Origin: Gracilaria gracilis
Taxonomy: Eukaryota > Rhodophyta > Florideophyceae > Gracilariales > Gracilariaceae
Length of the DNA stretch: 64,000 nucleotides
NCBI GenBank assembly: GCA_030374805.1
Contig: JARGSG010000019.1
Coordinates: 434,001 to 498,000 of the forward strand
Reading direction: 5' to 3'
Positions 48,080-59,700 of the stretch are shown one piece after another; position 1 is the stretch's first letter; each line of letters starts with the position of its first letter. The notes beneath the pieces were generated by a model. The model was not told the DNA's origin. It searched no databases and was given only the letters and a program-made list of their open reading frames with translations. Position numbers and translations under genes: made by a program.

Positions 48080-51046
48080 TTAGTAGCCCGTCTCTTCCCT
48101 ACCATCAACCCCTTTCTCTTCCCTGGGTTCCGCCCGGTGTGCCACCAACTGCCCGAAACTCGCGTCCTCCGGTCGACAGGCCGCTCTGTAACAATCAAGA
48201 ACTGCACCTAGTCTCCGTGTTAGTTTTGCCATAGAATAGTCCTCCCTCACAGCTAGGTATATGTTCTCCCTCGATGGCACCCACAGCTTAACTTTCGCAG
48301 TTCTCCCAGAGTTTCCCGACATACACCTCGGATCTCCATCCACAAACCCATCGTTTTCAAACTCCTGGGGATGCTCTTCCTGTAGCGATTGCCAGGCAAC
48401 CCCCAGTATTCCTTCCACAGCCCCAGGTAGATAATTCCCATACAAAGTAGAGAACAAAAGCTGTCTTTGCCCTCCACGTCCCACAACCTCGTTCATAGTT
48501 TTCACCACACAGGCAATCCAGGCGTCAAATCTCGCAAGGTGCATCACGGCCCCATCCACGTACTGCCGCTCACCGTTACTTTGCCTCTCCACTGCGTATC
48601 TCATATACTCCTCCAACACTGCCACCGCCATCCCATTCTTGAAGTATATATCTCCATCATCAACCTCTCATGGTGGCATAACCGCACGAGACCCGGAATA
48701 CGCAACGTCTTCGAACCGGCTCGTTCTCCACGCACACAACTCATTCCCCCCGCCCTCCTCCCTTCCGATCAGCTTCTCGCGCGCTTCCTCTATATGCTGC
48801 TTTAGCTCTTCCCATAGCTCAGTCCCCTCAGTAGGTTTTGCACGTTTCGCAATCAAATCATATCCAAGGATGGAGTATAACTTGTCGCGAGCCGCCCGCT
48901 TCCGCACCTCAATCACATCGCTTAATGTCTGCTTCATTCGCTGCCTCAGACACTGGTCCGCACTCACATTATCCACACACTCCTGTTTCCTTCCCGCTTC
49001 TCGTATCTTCTCCCAAGTATCTCTCATTATTTCCGTCTTTACCACATACTTCAACAGCAAATCTCTTCCTCCCTCCGTTGATAGCGTATACGCCCTCATC
49101 TCATATGCTACTTGATACGGGCACCAAGGTGCCATTTCCTTCTCCCCAACCACAAATATGCTGCCCTCCCTACTTTCTCCCACCGTTTCACTCCTGTTCT
49201 TCCAGCTCCTACCAACGTTCTCCGTGTCAAAACAGAGTTCTGACACCTCCAACCTCGCATAGTGGAGAATCTTATCATATACAGCCCTTGCAAATCCGTA
49301 AAAACATTCTGGCACCTCTATTTCATGTTTTCGACGCCCCTTCACTTCCTTTCCACACCCCCTTCGCTTCCTACCCTTCACAGCCTCCCTTAAACTTTCA
49401 ATCAACACATTTTGCTGCTTCAGCTCCTCCCTCACCCGTTCCAAAAATTTCTGCGTGAGCTTCAAACTCACCATCATGGTATAGTGATCCTCCATCATAT
49501 TTCCCAGCTTCCCTTTCAACGAATTCACCCTCTCAACCAGTGCAGACCTTGGCAACACGCGTAAGTTCTCTTCATCTTCTTCTGGTATTCTTGTAGTTCC
49601 CATTTTTCTTGCTCTGTTCCTCTCTCCATGATCCCCAGAATCGTCGACTCCTGCTTCATGCACATCGTCTTCAATCCGAACGGCATTATGCCTTACACGT
49701 ATTTCTTCAGGCGTTCGTACCGCGGTTTCGACCAAGTTCCCTCCAGTTCTATGCCTGTTTCTGACAACGACATCTTCTCTTTCGAATACCCTCCCATCCA
49801 CTGGTATACTGTCTCTCACATTCTCAATCACTGATCCACCACTGCTACGTCCTACAACTCTCCCGGGCAAATTGATTCGGGGCCATTCCATCCTCCCCAC
49901 ATTGGCGTGGCTCCCCATTCCGTTTCCCATACGCCCAATTCGCCTCCTACTGTCCTCTGCGTTTCCATGCTCCCTCATATGCCCCATACCCCCCACTTCC
50001 TCTTCCTCCCGCATCGCAGTATGCTGCGGTCCACCAGTTCTTTTTCTGCCCACCATTCAATTCCTCCGAACATCAACCACAACCTCCATGCTATCGTTCC
50101 TCGCCTCCAGAACTCCTCCTCCTACTTCTCTTTCGCGACCCCTCCCCTCCCGAACGCCAACCCCAGCCACTCTCTCTCCCTCCTTCCCCGGAATACCACG
50201 GCTAACTATCCCACTATTACTTCTTGCTATCGCCCTTCCTTCCCCCCCACTGCGACACTCCCTCCCCTTCTCTATGACATCTCCACACTCGCCTTCTTCT
50301 ACAACTTGCGTGGCGTCATCGCCCCTTCACCGCCCACTTCTATCCCTACCGCCCCGCGCATCATCCCCCTGCCTTCCTCCCATCCCTCCCCTGCTTTCCT
50401 CTCCTCCATTTCCCATCTCATGAGGAAGCGGAGGAGCTTGTGTTACCAAAGCACTTACCGTTCGCTCGGTTCGCTGGGTTCGCTCCATTTGCTCGGTGCG
50501 CTCGGTTCGCTCGGTTGGCTCGGTTCGCTCGGTTAGCTCCGAAGGTCGGTCTCGATCACCTCTCTCCGTGTTCTTCCTACTTTTTCCACGTAATCCGCTT
50601 CGAGGGGCGCGCGAACCACGCCCAATACCGCCCTCGCCATTTTCCACATCGCCGCTTCGAAGCGCACGCGTAGTACTACCCAAACCATCCTCGCGACCCC
50701 GACCTACCACCTCTGCACACGTTCGCCCTTTTGACGCGCGCCCGCTTACATCCTCCGCATTCGCCTTCGCATTCGCACTTCTCGTTTTACGTTTCCTTAT
50801 ATGGAATCGGACGACGACGAAGCGCCCGGCGGTTTGCTCTAGATGTTGTCGCCGCTCGCCGCAAAACGTGTTCGCCGCTCGACGTGATCGCAGGCCCCCC
50901 ATGAAACGCACACCTCCACTCGACGTGTGGTAGAAATATCGCACCGGTTTATTTTTCGGAATCACTTTCCGAAAATTGGCACGGAAATTTCTCTTCCTGT
51001 ACGAAACCTCGCTGCCAAAAACTGTTACAATTTCACATGATATCAC
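48080..51046 (-). pseudogene. Gene B, copy 3: unrecognised basic coiled-coil protein
   Basis: The best copy for seeing the whole gene. One frame of 989 codons from 51046 to 48080 is interrupted only by TGA at 50327-50329, TGA at 50057-50059 and TGA at 48668-48670. The longest stretch (50056-48671, 462 residues) includes the coiled coil (SLKLTQKFLERVREELKQQN), KGRKRRGCGKEVKG, FYGFARAVYDKILHYARL, RKRAARDKLYSILGYDLI and FEDVAYSGS. The last stretch has LLFSTLYGNYLPGAVEGIL and RRLGAVLDCYRAACRPE. The absence of any frame change means no intron is needed. Function unknown. Confidence 0.65.
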
Positions 51047-51286
51047 ATGTACTCCGTATCTTCTATTCTATGTACTTGAACGTCAACCCACTCCCCCGAA
51101 TCCTATCCCCATTTTGTTCACGTCACTGGATGATAAAAGTGACGACACCCACTCACTTGGGGGAGTTCTCGTCCTCCCCTGTGGAACACGAGAGTTAGAG
51201 AGAAAGCGTAATAAAATGTACACAATTCGATTTGACACATACTATGGTACACCTTTCGGTTCTATAAGTTATAAATCAATTGAGCT

Positions 51287-54200
51287 CTACTCGATTACTA
51301 TAGGATTCGAAGACGTACCCCATGTGTACTCCATTCCATAATCTGCAAACAACTCTTCTCCCACTTCTACCACCCGAAGTGCCCGGACGGCAAGCATTCG
51401 GTAATCTCTTAATTGAAGTGGAGTTCGCCCAGTTCCTGGGGTTCGACTCACCGCCACATTGGCAGTCCGTCGCTGCTTCAAGCCATCCTCCACTGCATTC
51501 CTATTTTTATCCCCTTCCATATATTTTGGGTCGTTAATTGTTCCACCCAACGAAAATGGAGCGGGGACAATCCATACAGGGATTGTAAATACTTCTCGTC
51601 TCCTTTCCAAGAGTTTCCGGAATACCTCGCCTCAGAGGCTAACCTCCATCGCATAAGTTCGAAAACGTGCGGCGGTGGCTCCCAACAACCCTTCCCCATA
51701 CTTCTTGTGTACCTCCTTCCTCTTCGTTAAGTCATGGTACACTAGAGTTCCGTAAAAGAAACATATCTCTTCGTTCTTCATGAAACGGCGCGTGGTAAAC
51801 ACTCCCACTCCTGCGTCATGGTGACGAATCGACGACTTTCCAATGCGACAACCACACATAGTGGCCTCCAGTGCCAACATAGCGTTCCAATCCAGGAGAC
51901 CCATCTTCCTTTGCAACGTTTTCGGCCACTCAAGTAGCGCTTTGCGCCTGCCAATCATAGCCATGCCCTCCTCCTGCCACATCGATTCCAGGAAGTCCAC
52001 AATATACGGTGGGAACTTCTGATACTGTGGGAACCCGGATGGAGCCTTCCATGATCGTGAGGGATGAGCGTTACACTTGAAAAATAAGTCCATCACGTGA
52101 TTCACAGAGTTTCAGACCTCGTGCGTAATTTGAATGTGCGTCTCATTCTCGCGCATGCACATCGTGAACTGAACAATTGCCGCGTGCCTAGCATGCGCAA
52201 AACAGTCAGGGTCCAGCTCACAACCAATAAACTTTCGATGACGTTGTAACTACATGCATGCCATGGCAGTCGAAAAAGTTCCCGCGAACAAGTCCATCAC
52301 TGTATCACCTGGCTGCGAAAATCTGCTGATCAGCTCCTTCAACAACGCGTGATGTTTTTGTTCCGACCTCACCTTTTGCAACATGTAGCCCCCACCCTCC
52401 TTCTTTCTTTTCCATTGAAAAGTCTCCCCATTGGACATGGGCGGTACCTGGTCAATAACACTGTGGTACCCTGGATACCTCGACTGCACTTAGTTGAAGT
52501 TCTCATAATTCACCATCGCATGCTGCTGTGCATAAGCGAGGCCACTTCGAACACCATGTATTGCATACTCCATGGCAGGGAACAAGGAGCAGGACCTGCG
52601 TCCCGGGTTTTGCATGGGGTTGCCTTGCGACCGTATAAAATGAATTGGGACCTGGTCCACAACAAATAATCCTCTCGGAACCCCTTGCTCGTCCTTTGCT
52701 CCAATAGGGAAAGCACCCTCGTCCACTGGTTCACCTGTTCCAATGCACAGAAGGTAACGAAATGACCCCCCGGATGTAGCAGCCTTGATATAAGCTTTGC
52801 CGCCTTCTTCATATGCTCAGCGCTCAGCATATCGTACCAACTGTTCTGCCGGTTCTTATCGGCCCTTATGCTGTATGGTGGGTCCATAAGAACCAGTTGA
52901 ACTTTCCCCAATGGAGAGACTCCGTTGTTTAGCAGAGTCTCGTCCGTTTCCACCATATCCTCGAACCCGCAATTATGAATTCGAAAGTATTCTCCATCTC
53001 CAGTTCACAACGTTGGAATGCCATTTTATCGTCCAACAAGGAAATAGCAGGAGGTGGCTGTATGTCAGCGTCGGACGACTGTTCACCAACATCTTCATTC
53101 CCACTCTCCTCCATTACATCCATTCCACTTCCGCCATCTCCATCCCCTACTTGTTTCCCCTCCGAAAGATTCCCCCTTTCCAACTGCTCATCGTCATCTT
53201 CATGAATTTCGATGGCAGGCTCCCGTTTCGATATCGGCGTGAGAAGTAAATCAGGAACCATCAGTGTTTCTTTGATTTTCAAAGGGCTTATTGTCTCCAA
53301 GATGGAGGAGATAAGCGAGTTAGAGAAACAAACAAATCTCTGAGCAAACGCTCTTGACGGGTCCCTGTGATACGTCTTTAGAACGGCCCATCGTCCAGGT
53401 TCTGATATTGTGTACAACTGCTCGTTCACAAAAACCTTGTTCAGATCAGAAATGAACTCCTTCGCAAGCGTTCGGAGGGCCACATCAATGTCCTCCGGAA
53501 GATTACATGCCAACGGTTGGACCTCGTTTTCCCGAAGAGTTTGCGTGTTGCTCGGTAGCAAGCGATGGTCTTTTTCCTTGTGCAAGAACCCCTCGGAACG
53601 CGTTTCAATGGGTTTAAACTGCATTTCATCGTACACCAGCAGTAGGAAAGGGAGAACCATGACCTTAGCGCTATGGAATCCCAGAAATTTAGAGAAACAA
53701 TCCCAGGCCTTTGTTACCATCTGCACACCAAAACCCGCAGCCTGAGCTTGGAGATTCTGCGATATTTGCACAATTCCAAAAAAGGTGGAATATCCCTTCT
53801 CCCCCTTACGCCTTTTATGGCCCCGAACGCGCTTTTCCATAGATACTTTTTGAATAAGGGAAAGAAAGAGAACTCTCTGGAAATGTGTAGCGCTGCTCGT
53901 ACCGAAAGGGGAAACTATCCGGCCCACACGCCTGGGAGCTATACTCATGGACTTGAAGAATTCGGTTAACGTCACATTCTTCGGTATTGCTTGAAAGTCC
54001 ACTTTGGTATAAGCATTCCAAAAATCCCTCACACGCCTGTCTCTGTCTCCGTCCACGATGTCAAGCAACTTTGTCGACAGATACAGCTGACAGTACGAAC
54101 CCTTCCCGCACACAGCCTTGAGCTCATCGTCGCTGTATGAAGGGTGATTGGGTCCGAGAAGGATAGAGAACTACTTCTTGGCAACGTCTAGGACAGTGCG

Positions 54201-54407
54201 ACTCTTGAAGATATATTGAACGAATTTGCTGTGTCCCACTTTCCTAGGTTCGTCTTCTTCTCGCATCGTCGACGTAAAGTGATCACGGATGGCGAGACAC
54301 GCGGTGAGAAGCTTATCTCCAGAACTGAATATTTTTCCAACCTTCATGTCGGATGTCGGAGGTGCCAGTGACGGTGACTTAGACCTGGATGTGGTTGCGG
54401 CAGCCAT
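51287..54407 (-). pseudogene. DNA amino-methyltransferase fused to SET domain, type A copy 3
   Basis: Starts at ATG 54407, same N-terminus as copy 2. Broken by TAG at 54171-54173, a frameshift near 52985, another near 52700, and stops near 52490 and 52106. The N-terminal half (54113-52990) is the cleanest in the window and gives a long unrecognised region. The catalytic motif is DPPYSIR (about 52886-52868), with Asn after Tyr changed to Ser; DLFAGTFSTAM follows. The SET part ends with ELFADYGMEY and a stop at 51287. Domain order is as in copies 1 and 2, which supports one fused protein rather than two genes. Confidence 0.8.
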
Positions 54408-54780
54408 TTTAAACAATAACGGGGGGCTGTATTATGAATACGGAAGAAGAACCGGAGCGGTCGTGAGAAAACAGATGATTGACGTCGGCAGCGGACGGCG
54501 ACGGCGAACGGACGGAAGCTGACGAGAGACAGCAACGAACAAGAGATGAGTGCGGATAGTAGACGGGAGCGGGTGGCAGACGGCTGCGGAATTAGCGATG
54601 TGAAGGAGGAGTTCAGACTCCAAAATGGTACCAGAACTCTAAAGTAGAGGACTAGAAGGGACTTGGGCGATGTTAGGGGGGCTTATGCGGTGATAAACAG
54701 CTATAAGAGAAGGCAACGACGGGAGGGGGGGGCGGTAATTCTTAGATATGAAAATATAGGCGAAGTTATAACTTACGGCT
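54408..54780. other. 5' flank of the MTase-SET gene, copy 3
   Basis: Counterpart of 11346-11704. Presumed promoter and 5' untranslated region; no coding region seen. Confidence 0.5.
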
Positions 54781-55045
54781 CTCCGGACAGCGGTCCGTGG
54801 TGCGGTGGCGCTCCATCCCGGCTCTGATGAAGTGCCACTCGAGGCGGTCCACTTTCCATGTGCCGTGGGAGAAAAAGTAAAACAAAATTTAATTTTTCGG
54901 ACAGCGGTCCGGGGTGGAGTGGCGCTTCAGCACGGCACTGATGAAGCACTACTCCACCCTGGACTGCTGTACACGCGCCGTGGCGGATGATGCTGGACGA
55001 CACCTCGGATCGCTGTCTACACGAAAAAGAAAACGATTTCCACCT
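54781..55045. repeat. Inner palindrome units, copy 3
   Basis: Two units of the palindrome family (CGGACAGCGGTCCGTGG and CGGACAGCGGTCCGGGGTGG starts), one more than in copy 2, with the A/T tract AAAATTTAATTTTTCGG between them. Confidence 0.75.
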
Positions 55046-55980
55046 GGACAGCGGTCCCCTCGCGACTGGCGCTTGTTCGTAATGTGACGCCGCGTGTACT
55101 TAAGCACCTTCGCTCTCATGCCTACTGCCTCGGTAAGCACAACGCTCTGTACCTTCCCGTTACTGTTTCCGGGGATCTCTTCTTCTCCTGTCACAACCAA
55201 GTGATCCTCTCGGTTGTGACAGAAGAAGAACATATCGCCGGAAACTGTGTGGGGGAGGTGCTTTTTCCGTCCTTGTTCTGTTGCGCGGACGTAGTGGCAC
55301 ACAAGGTACGTTCGACAATTTTGTTCGTTTTCTGTGAATCGTATTAACTGGTGTACTCTTCTATTTTCCATGCTATTGCGTATTCAAGCCAGAGTCGCCG
55401 GACACAGTGTATGCCACTTCTGCATCCTTGCTTTACAGAGAACATTCGGAAGTGCTTGAGCTAGCCGTGATGATCGAGTACGATTATTTGAGTTGTTCAA
55501 CTCATGTAATCGGCTTTGGCTCTGACAGCCAGCTCCATCACTGTTGGACTGTGGTTACTTATTAGAAAGACTATATTAGACTGCGTTAGGTCGAACTATC
55601 GCAAGTGGTTGAGCTACCGGTGATGGTGGACTACGATTATATGAGTTGTTCAACTCAGATAATCGTGTTTTGCCATGACTGATATTTCAATCACTGAAGA
55701 AGAATAGTCCCCAATATAGTCACTAGAAGAATGTCGTGGCCAGTGGTGAGTTCTTCTTCTCCGACAACCGCATAATGCTCGTGGTTGTCGCAAAGAAGAT
55801 ATTCATTATCGGTCACGACCTTGGGCGCTACAGGAAAATCTAATCATATAAAGTTCGAGAGGTTAGTCGGTAAAACTACCTTCTTCGATTTGATAGGATG
55901 TACCCTTACGTCCTCCCGTCATTATAAGAAGATGCAGGGCTTTAAATATTCATAAAACAATCATAAGTGAAAACCGTCGT
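55046..55980. promoter_or_regulatory. Hairpin-rich non-coding region, copy 3
   Basis: Mirror of 10114-11204. It keeps the GGTTGTGAC hairpin near 55183-55220, the two GAGTTGTTCAACTC-centred dyads near 55485-55515 and 55637-55668, and the GACAACC..GGTTGTC hairpin near 55763-55791 (arm shortened by a substitution). Retention of the dyads in both copies suggests they matter, though the copies are recent. Confidence 0.55.
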
Positions 55981-56450
55981 CGACAGCGGTTCGAGGTGTC
56001 GTCCAGCTTCATCGGCCACGGCGCGTGGACAGCAATCCGGGGTGGAGTGGCGCTTCATCAGTGCCATGATGAAGCGCCACTCCACCCCGGACCGCTGTCC
56101 GAAAAATTAAATTGTGTTTTCGCGTGGACAGCGGTCCGAGGTGTCGTCCAGCTTCATCAGCCACGGCCCGTGGACAGCGGTCCGGGGTGGAGTGGCGCTT
56201 CATCAGTGCCGTGATGAAGCGCCACTCCACCCCGGACCGCTGTCCGAAAAACTTAATTTTTTTTTGCCGTGGGCAGCCGTCCGGGGTGTCGTCTAACTTC
56301 TTCCGCCACAGCACGTGGACAGCCGTCCGAGGTGTCGTCCAACTTCATCGCCCACTGCACATGGACAGCGGTCCGGGGTGGGTGGCGCTTCATGACGGCA
56401 CTGATGAAGCGCCACTCCACCCCGGACCGCTGTCCACGCAGAAAACTTAA
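55981..56450. repeat. Outer palindrome array, copy 3
   Basis: Three to four long hairpins with the linker repeats. The unit at 56172-56245 is a perfect inverted repeat: 34-bp arms around a 6-base loop (GTGCCG). The array stops at about 56450, before unrelated DNA. Confidence 0.85.
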
Positions 56451-56740
56451 CGGATGCAATTCATTTTTTTTTTCTTCGAAACTGGGTGCCTTTATTCTAT
56501 AGCTATGCGTACGTAGTAGTTATGACGATCATTTAACTTTATAAATAAAGCAATAGTGAATTCTAAAACGTGAAATACGGAACCCCTTGAGTTCAATTCT
56601 ATATTGAGCGGGCGCAGTGTTCGGTCAGAAAGTGAGGGCAACGAACGTGATTGAGAAGGGAACGTCCACTATACGTTCTCGTGAGCATTATCGACGGTCG
56701 TAATCCGCGTTTCGAATTGTTTGAACCCTTTGTATCCAAC
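56451..56740. other. 5' region of type B
   Basis: About 290 bases without a supportable gene between the outer palindrome array and the first Met of the type B gene. Confidence 0.3.
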
Positions 56741-59700
56741 ATGGCGCCTCTGAACCATAAAAGGGGGCGGAAGTCAGCGCAATCGAAGAGGAACAGCGAG
56801 GGGTCAGAAATGGCGCCGTTTACGTGAGGAAGAAGAAAGGCGGAGGTCTCCACGCCTCGTAGACCGAAATCGCGTTCCGAGAGGGGCACACCGCGCGCGA
56901 TGAAGAAAAAGACGAGTACTCCCGCGCCACATAAGGTAAAAGGTGGCGACTTTGTATCTTTGTTCATCAGCCCTTGGAAAGGACAAAAACAGGGTTAAAG
57001 TTGGTACTGCGGAAGTACGTGGCGTAGGGCCTGCTGGTGGTACCGGGAAGGGCCTCTGCCGTTCGATGCATGGCCATTTTCTAAGCGCCACTGCCTTAGA
57101 GGGTGAGGATTTGGTGGTTATCTGGAGGACGAATATTTCAAGTCATCTAGACGCGAAGTACCCTTACCGTTTCCAAGGTTCGGAGGAACCGCCGAGTAAG
57201 CTCGCCGAATTGGTATTGGCTGGTTGTATGCCTGGGATACGTCGATGATGGCCTCAATTGAGATTCCGCAGAGTCCCACTTCGCACCCCACTCCGCACCC
57301 TGGGGCCGGGAAGTCGTCCACCTCTCAGCCTGAGAGTGAAGATGTTGAGGAGGTCAAGGAATCGGCTGAGCAGTCTTCTAAAACCGCCAAACTCCAGTCT
57401 CCACCAACGAGAGGAAGAGAACGAAGAGGTTCTAAAGGGATGAAGAAACCGGTGGGAGCAATTGAGAGGGTTAACATCGTGGATGACTCCGATGACGATG
57501 TTGTGGAGGTTATTGGGACTACTAAGGCTTCCCTGGGTGGAACTGAGGGGGATTTGTTCGATGAAGGAGAAATAGTTCCGTTCGATGAGGTGGACACCAC
57601 GCCGCCGCTACCGAAGATATCCCTCGCCGACTATGTTCAGCAGCGGTTGACGACGGATATCGAGATGATTGAAATCCCAAAGAAGACGGTTCGCAGTGTG
57701 AACCTGGCGCACAAGGAGGCCCCGAAGACGAAGTGCCGCAACTTTGGTTGGCTTCCCTCAGCCAGTTCGATTGCCGTTACACTTGTAAGCGATTTGGAAG
57801 CGAGTGACATCGTTGACGGGAGACTTGTGCTGCCTGTAACACTTATAGACGGATATCACCGATTTCTTGTGTTACAGGACCTGCGTGAGGAAGGAGGGAA
57901 TTGGGAGGATATATTGAAGTCTCTGGATGTTGTATTATGGACGAGGAAGGATGGTAGTCCGATAGTCATGAATGAAGTGCTAGGACTTCACAATCTCCTG
58001 AACGAGCTGGGCTCAAATGTTCTGAAGATGTCTTTCGCAGATAAGCTTCACAGCACGGTGTCTTTCGTTGAAAACATCATTAACGAAGTAGGAATGGATG
58101 TAAGTAAGGTGACGCCCAAACAGATAGCAGGCGCTTTGAAAAGAAGTGGGGCTATCGGGGACTATAGTATGCGTCACTTGAATCGCTATGCGGCACTGAC
58201 TCTGAAGTTTGTGCAAAGCGAGGGGCTTCTCCAATTCTTTGAGAAGTTGTGTGAGGAGAGGCCGCCGCTGACGCTCACACATGTGTCCAGTGACCTCCTT
58301 ATGGGACTCGCAGATGGGGAATTCCGTTTCGTCGTCCGTTGCTTGCAATGGCATGTGCGACTGAGAATTTTCTCTGCAGGGAAGACGGGCCGTTTTGAAG
58401 ATATGAGGAAGCACTTCTTTCAGTGTGCAATTGGTATGTTTAAGCTTTGCAACATGACTGCGAAGAAAAGGAAGAGGACAGTCGAGGAAGTGATGCAGAC
58501 TGTTCTCAAGATTGGAGGAAAGGGGCATCTGTCTTGGAATATCTCGGGAAGCAAACAGCCAAAATGGAGCTCGCGGGAGCAAACCGTTTTTGGGACGGGA
58601 TGGTGTCTACAAGGGTGAAGACTGCAGGTAACAAACTGAAACAACACTTTAAAGTACCGCTGCGAAGTTCAGAGGAGGAGGACGTTGTAGAGGAGGTTCT
58701 TGAAGAGGTTGTGGAACCAGAGGGGACGGCCAAGGCTCCATCTGCTGAGGTGGAGAACGATCCCATGGTGGTGGAAAGCCCTGAACCGGAACCACCGGTG
58801 TGAAGACGTAGCACAGGACGTAAGGTGGTTCCGGGTCGCTTGAGAGAAGAGGAGGTTGGACGGGTTGTAGGAAAGAATAGGAAAACGAGGACGAGAACTT
58901 CTGTGGTGCCTACTGACGACGAGGATGAAGATGATGTGTAACCTGCCCCGAAGCGAAGAAGGGAGGGTACGGTGAACACATCTTCTGTGGACATACCTTT
59001 GAAGGTTGTCCCTATAAGAAAGTTTTGGAGAAAGGGGAGTGCAATTTGAGTGTGGGTGGCACTTGTGGAGGATACGTGGATGCCAAACGGACTTCATATT
59101 GAGTGTGCGCAATCTGCGTTTGCAGCTTAATTTCGTGGTGTCCAATTGGAGGACGCTTGCTAAGCGGATTGAACGCATATGGAGTGCAAACGATACATAT
59201 CGCACTCCTTCTGCCCCCACATTGTTCGTAGTCTGCCCCCCGCGATGTCTAAATGCACTCCACGCGCACTCACAATAATGAAATAAACTATTAAAAAATT
59301 AATCTGCCCCGACAAAGGTGTCCATTTGGAGTGCGAACGGCGTATAGATCGAGTGCAGGTGGATGCTGAACTCTGCAAAAGATGCGCTCCACTTGCACTC
59401 ACAAAAATGAAAAAATTTCTTGTAGGTTTGTGAACCTGTTCAGGAAAATGACGAGGACTGCATTGAAGAAGTTCTTTAAGAAGCAGAAAATCAATGTGGT
59501 GTCGTCCAGTAAGGGCGAGGAGGAGAGTGATAGTAGTAAGAAGGAGAGTGGATTTGTTGGGGATGAACCGGGGCGGGAAGGTGAAGGAGGAATGCGTAGC
59601 TTTGAGGATAACAATCCGGATGTTCTCCCGAAGGGGATGAAGACATCTGGGGAGTACACCGAGGGATCAGATATGTCGTGGACGGATATGGTGAGTGCAC

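Larger units (their letters stand above)
44169..56450 (-). mobile_element. Type A element, copy 3 (inverted)
   Basis: Reverse-complement counterpart of copy 2 over about 12.3 kb: right end (44169-44624), transposase, gene B, methyltransferase-SET, hairpin region and palindrome array. It inserts at 44169 into the hAT gene. The outer palindrome array ends at about 56450 and is followed by unrelated type B DNA, which helps define the left end of the family. The similarity to copy 2 is high in every gene, including low-complexity parts. Confidence 0.75.

Noticed and set aside
48668-50059. TGA read as Trp (altered code), because gene B of copies 2 and 3 has only TGA stops in places
   Set aside because: The other genes of the same elements also carry TAA and TAG stops, and copy 1 gene B has TAG and TAA. 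Ordinary decay explains all.
57224-58618. Bacterial contamination because of the ParB-like and methyltransferase motifs
   Set aside because: Both are embedded in eukaryotic transposon context, with a TA-MITE shared with a Gypsy element of the same window and no bacterial gene layout.
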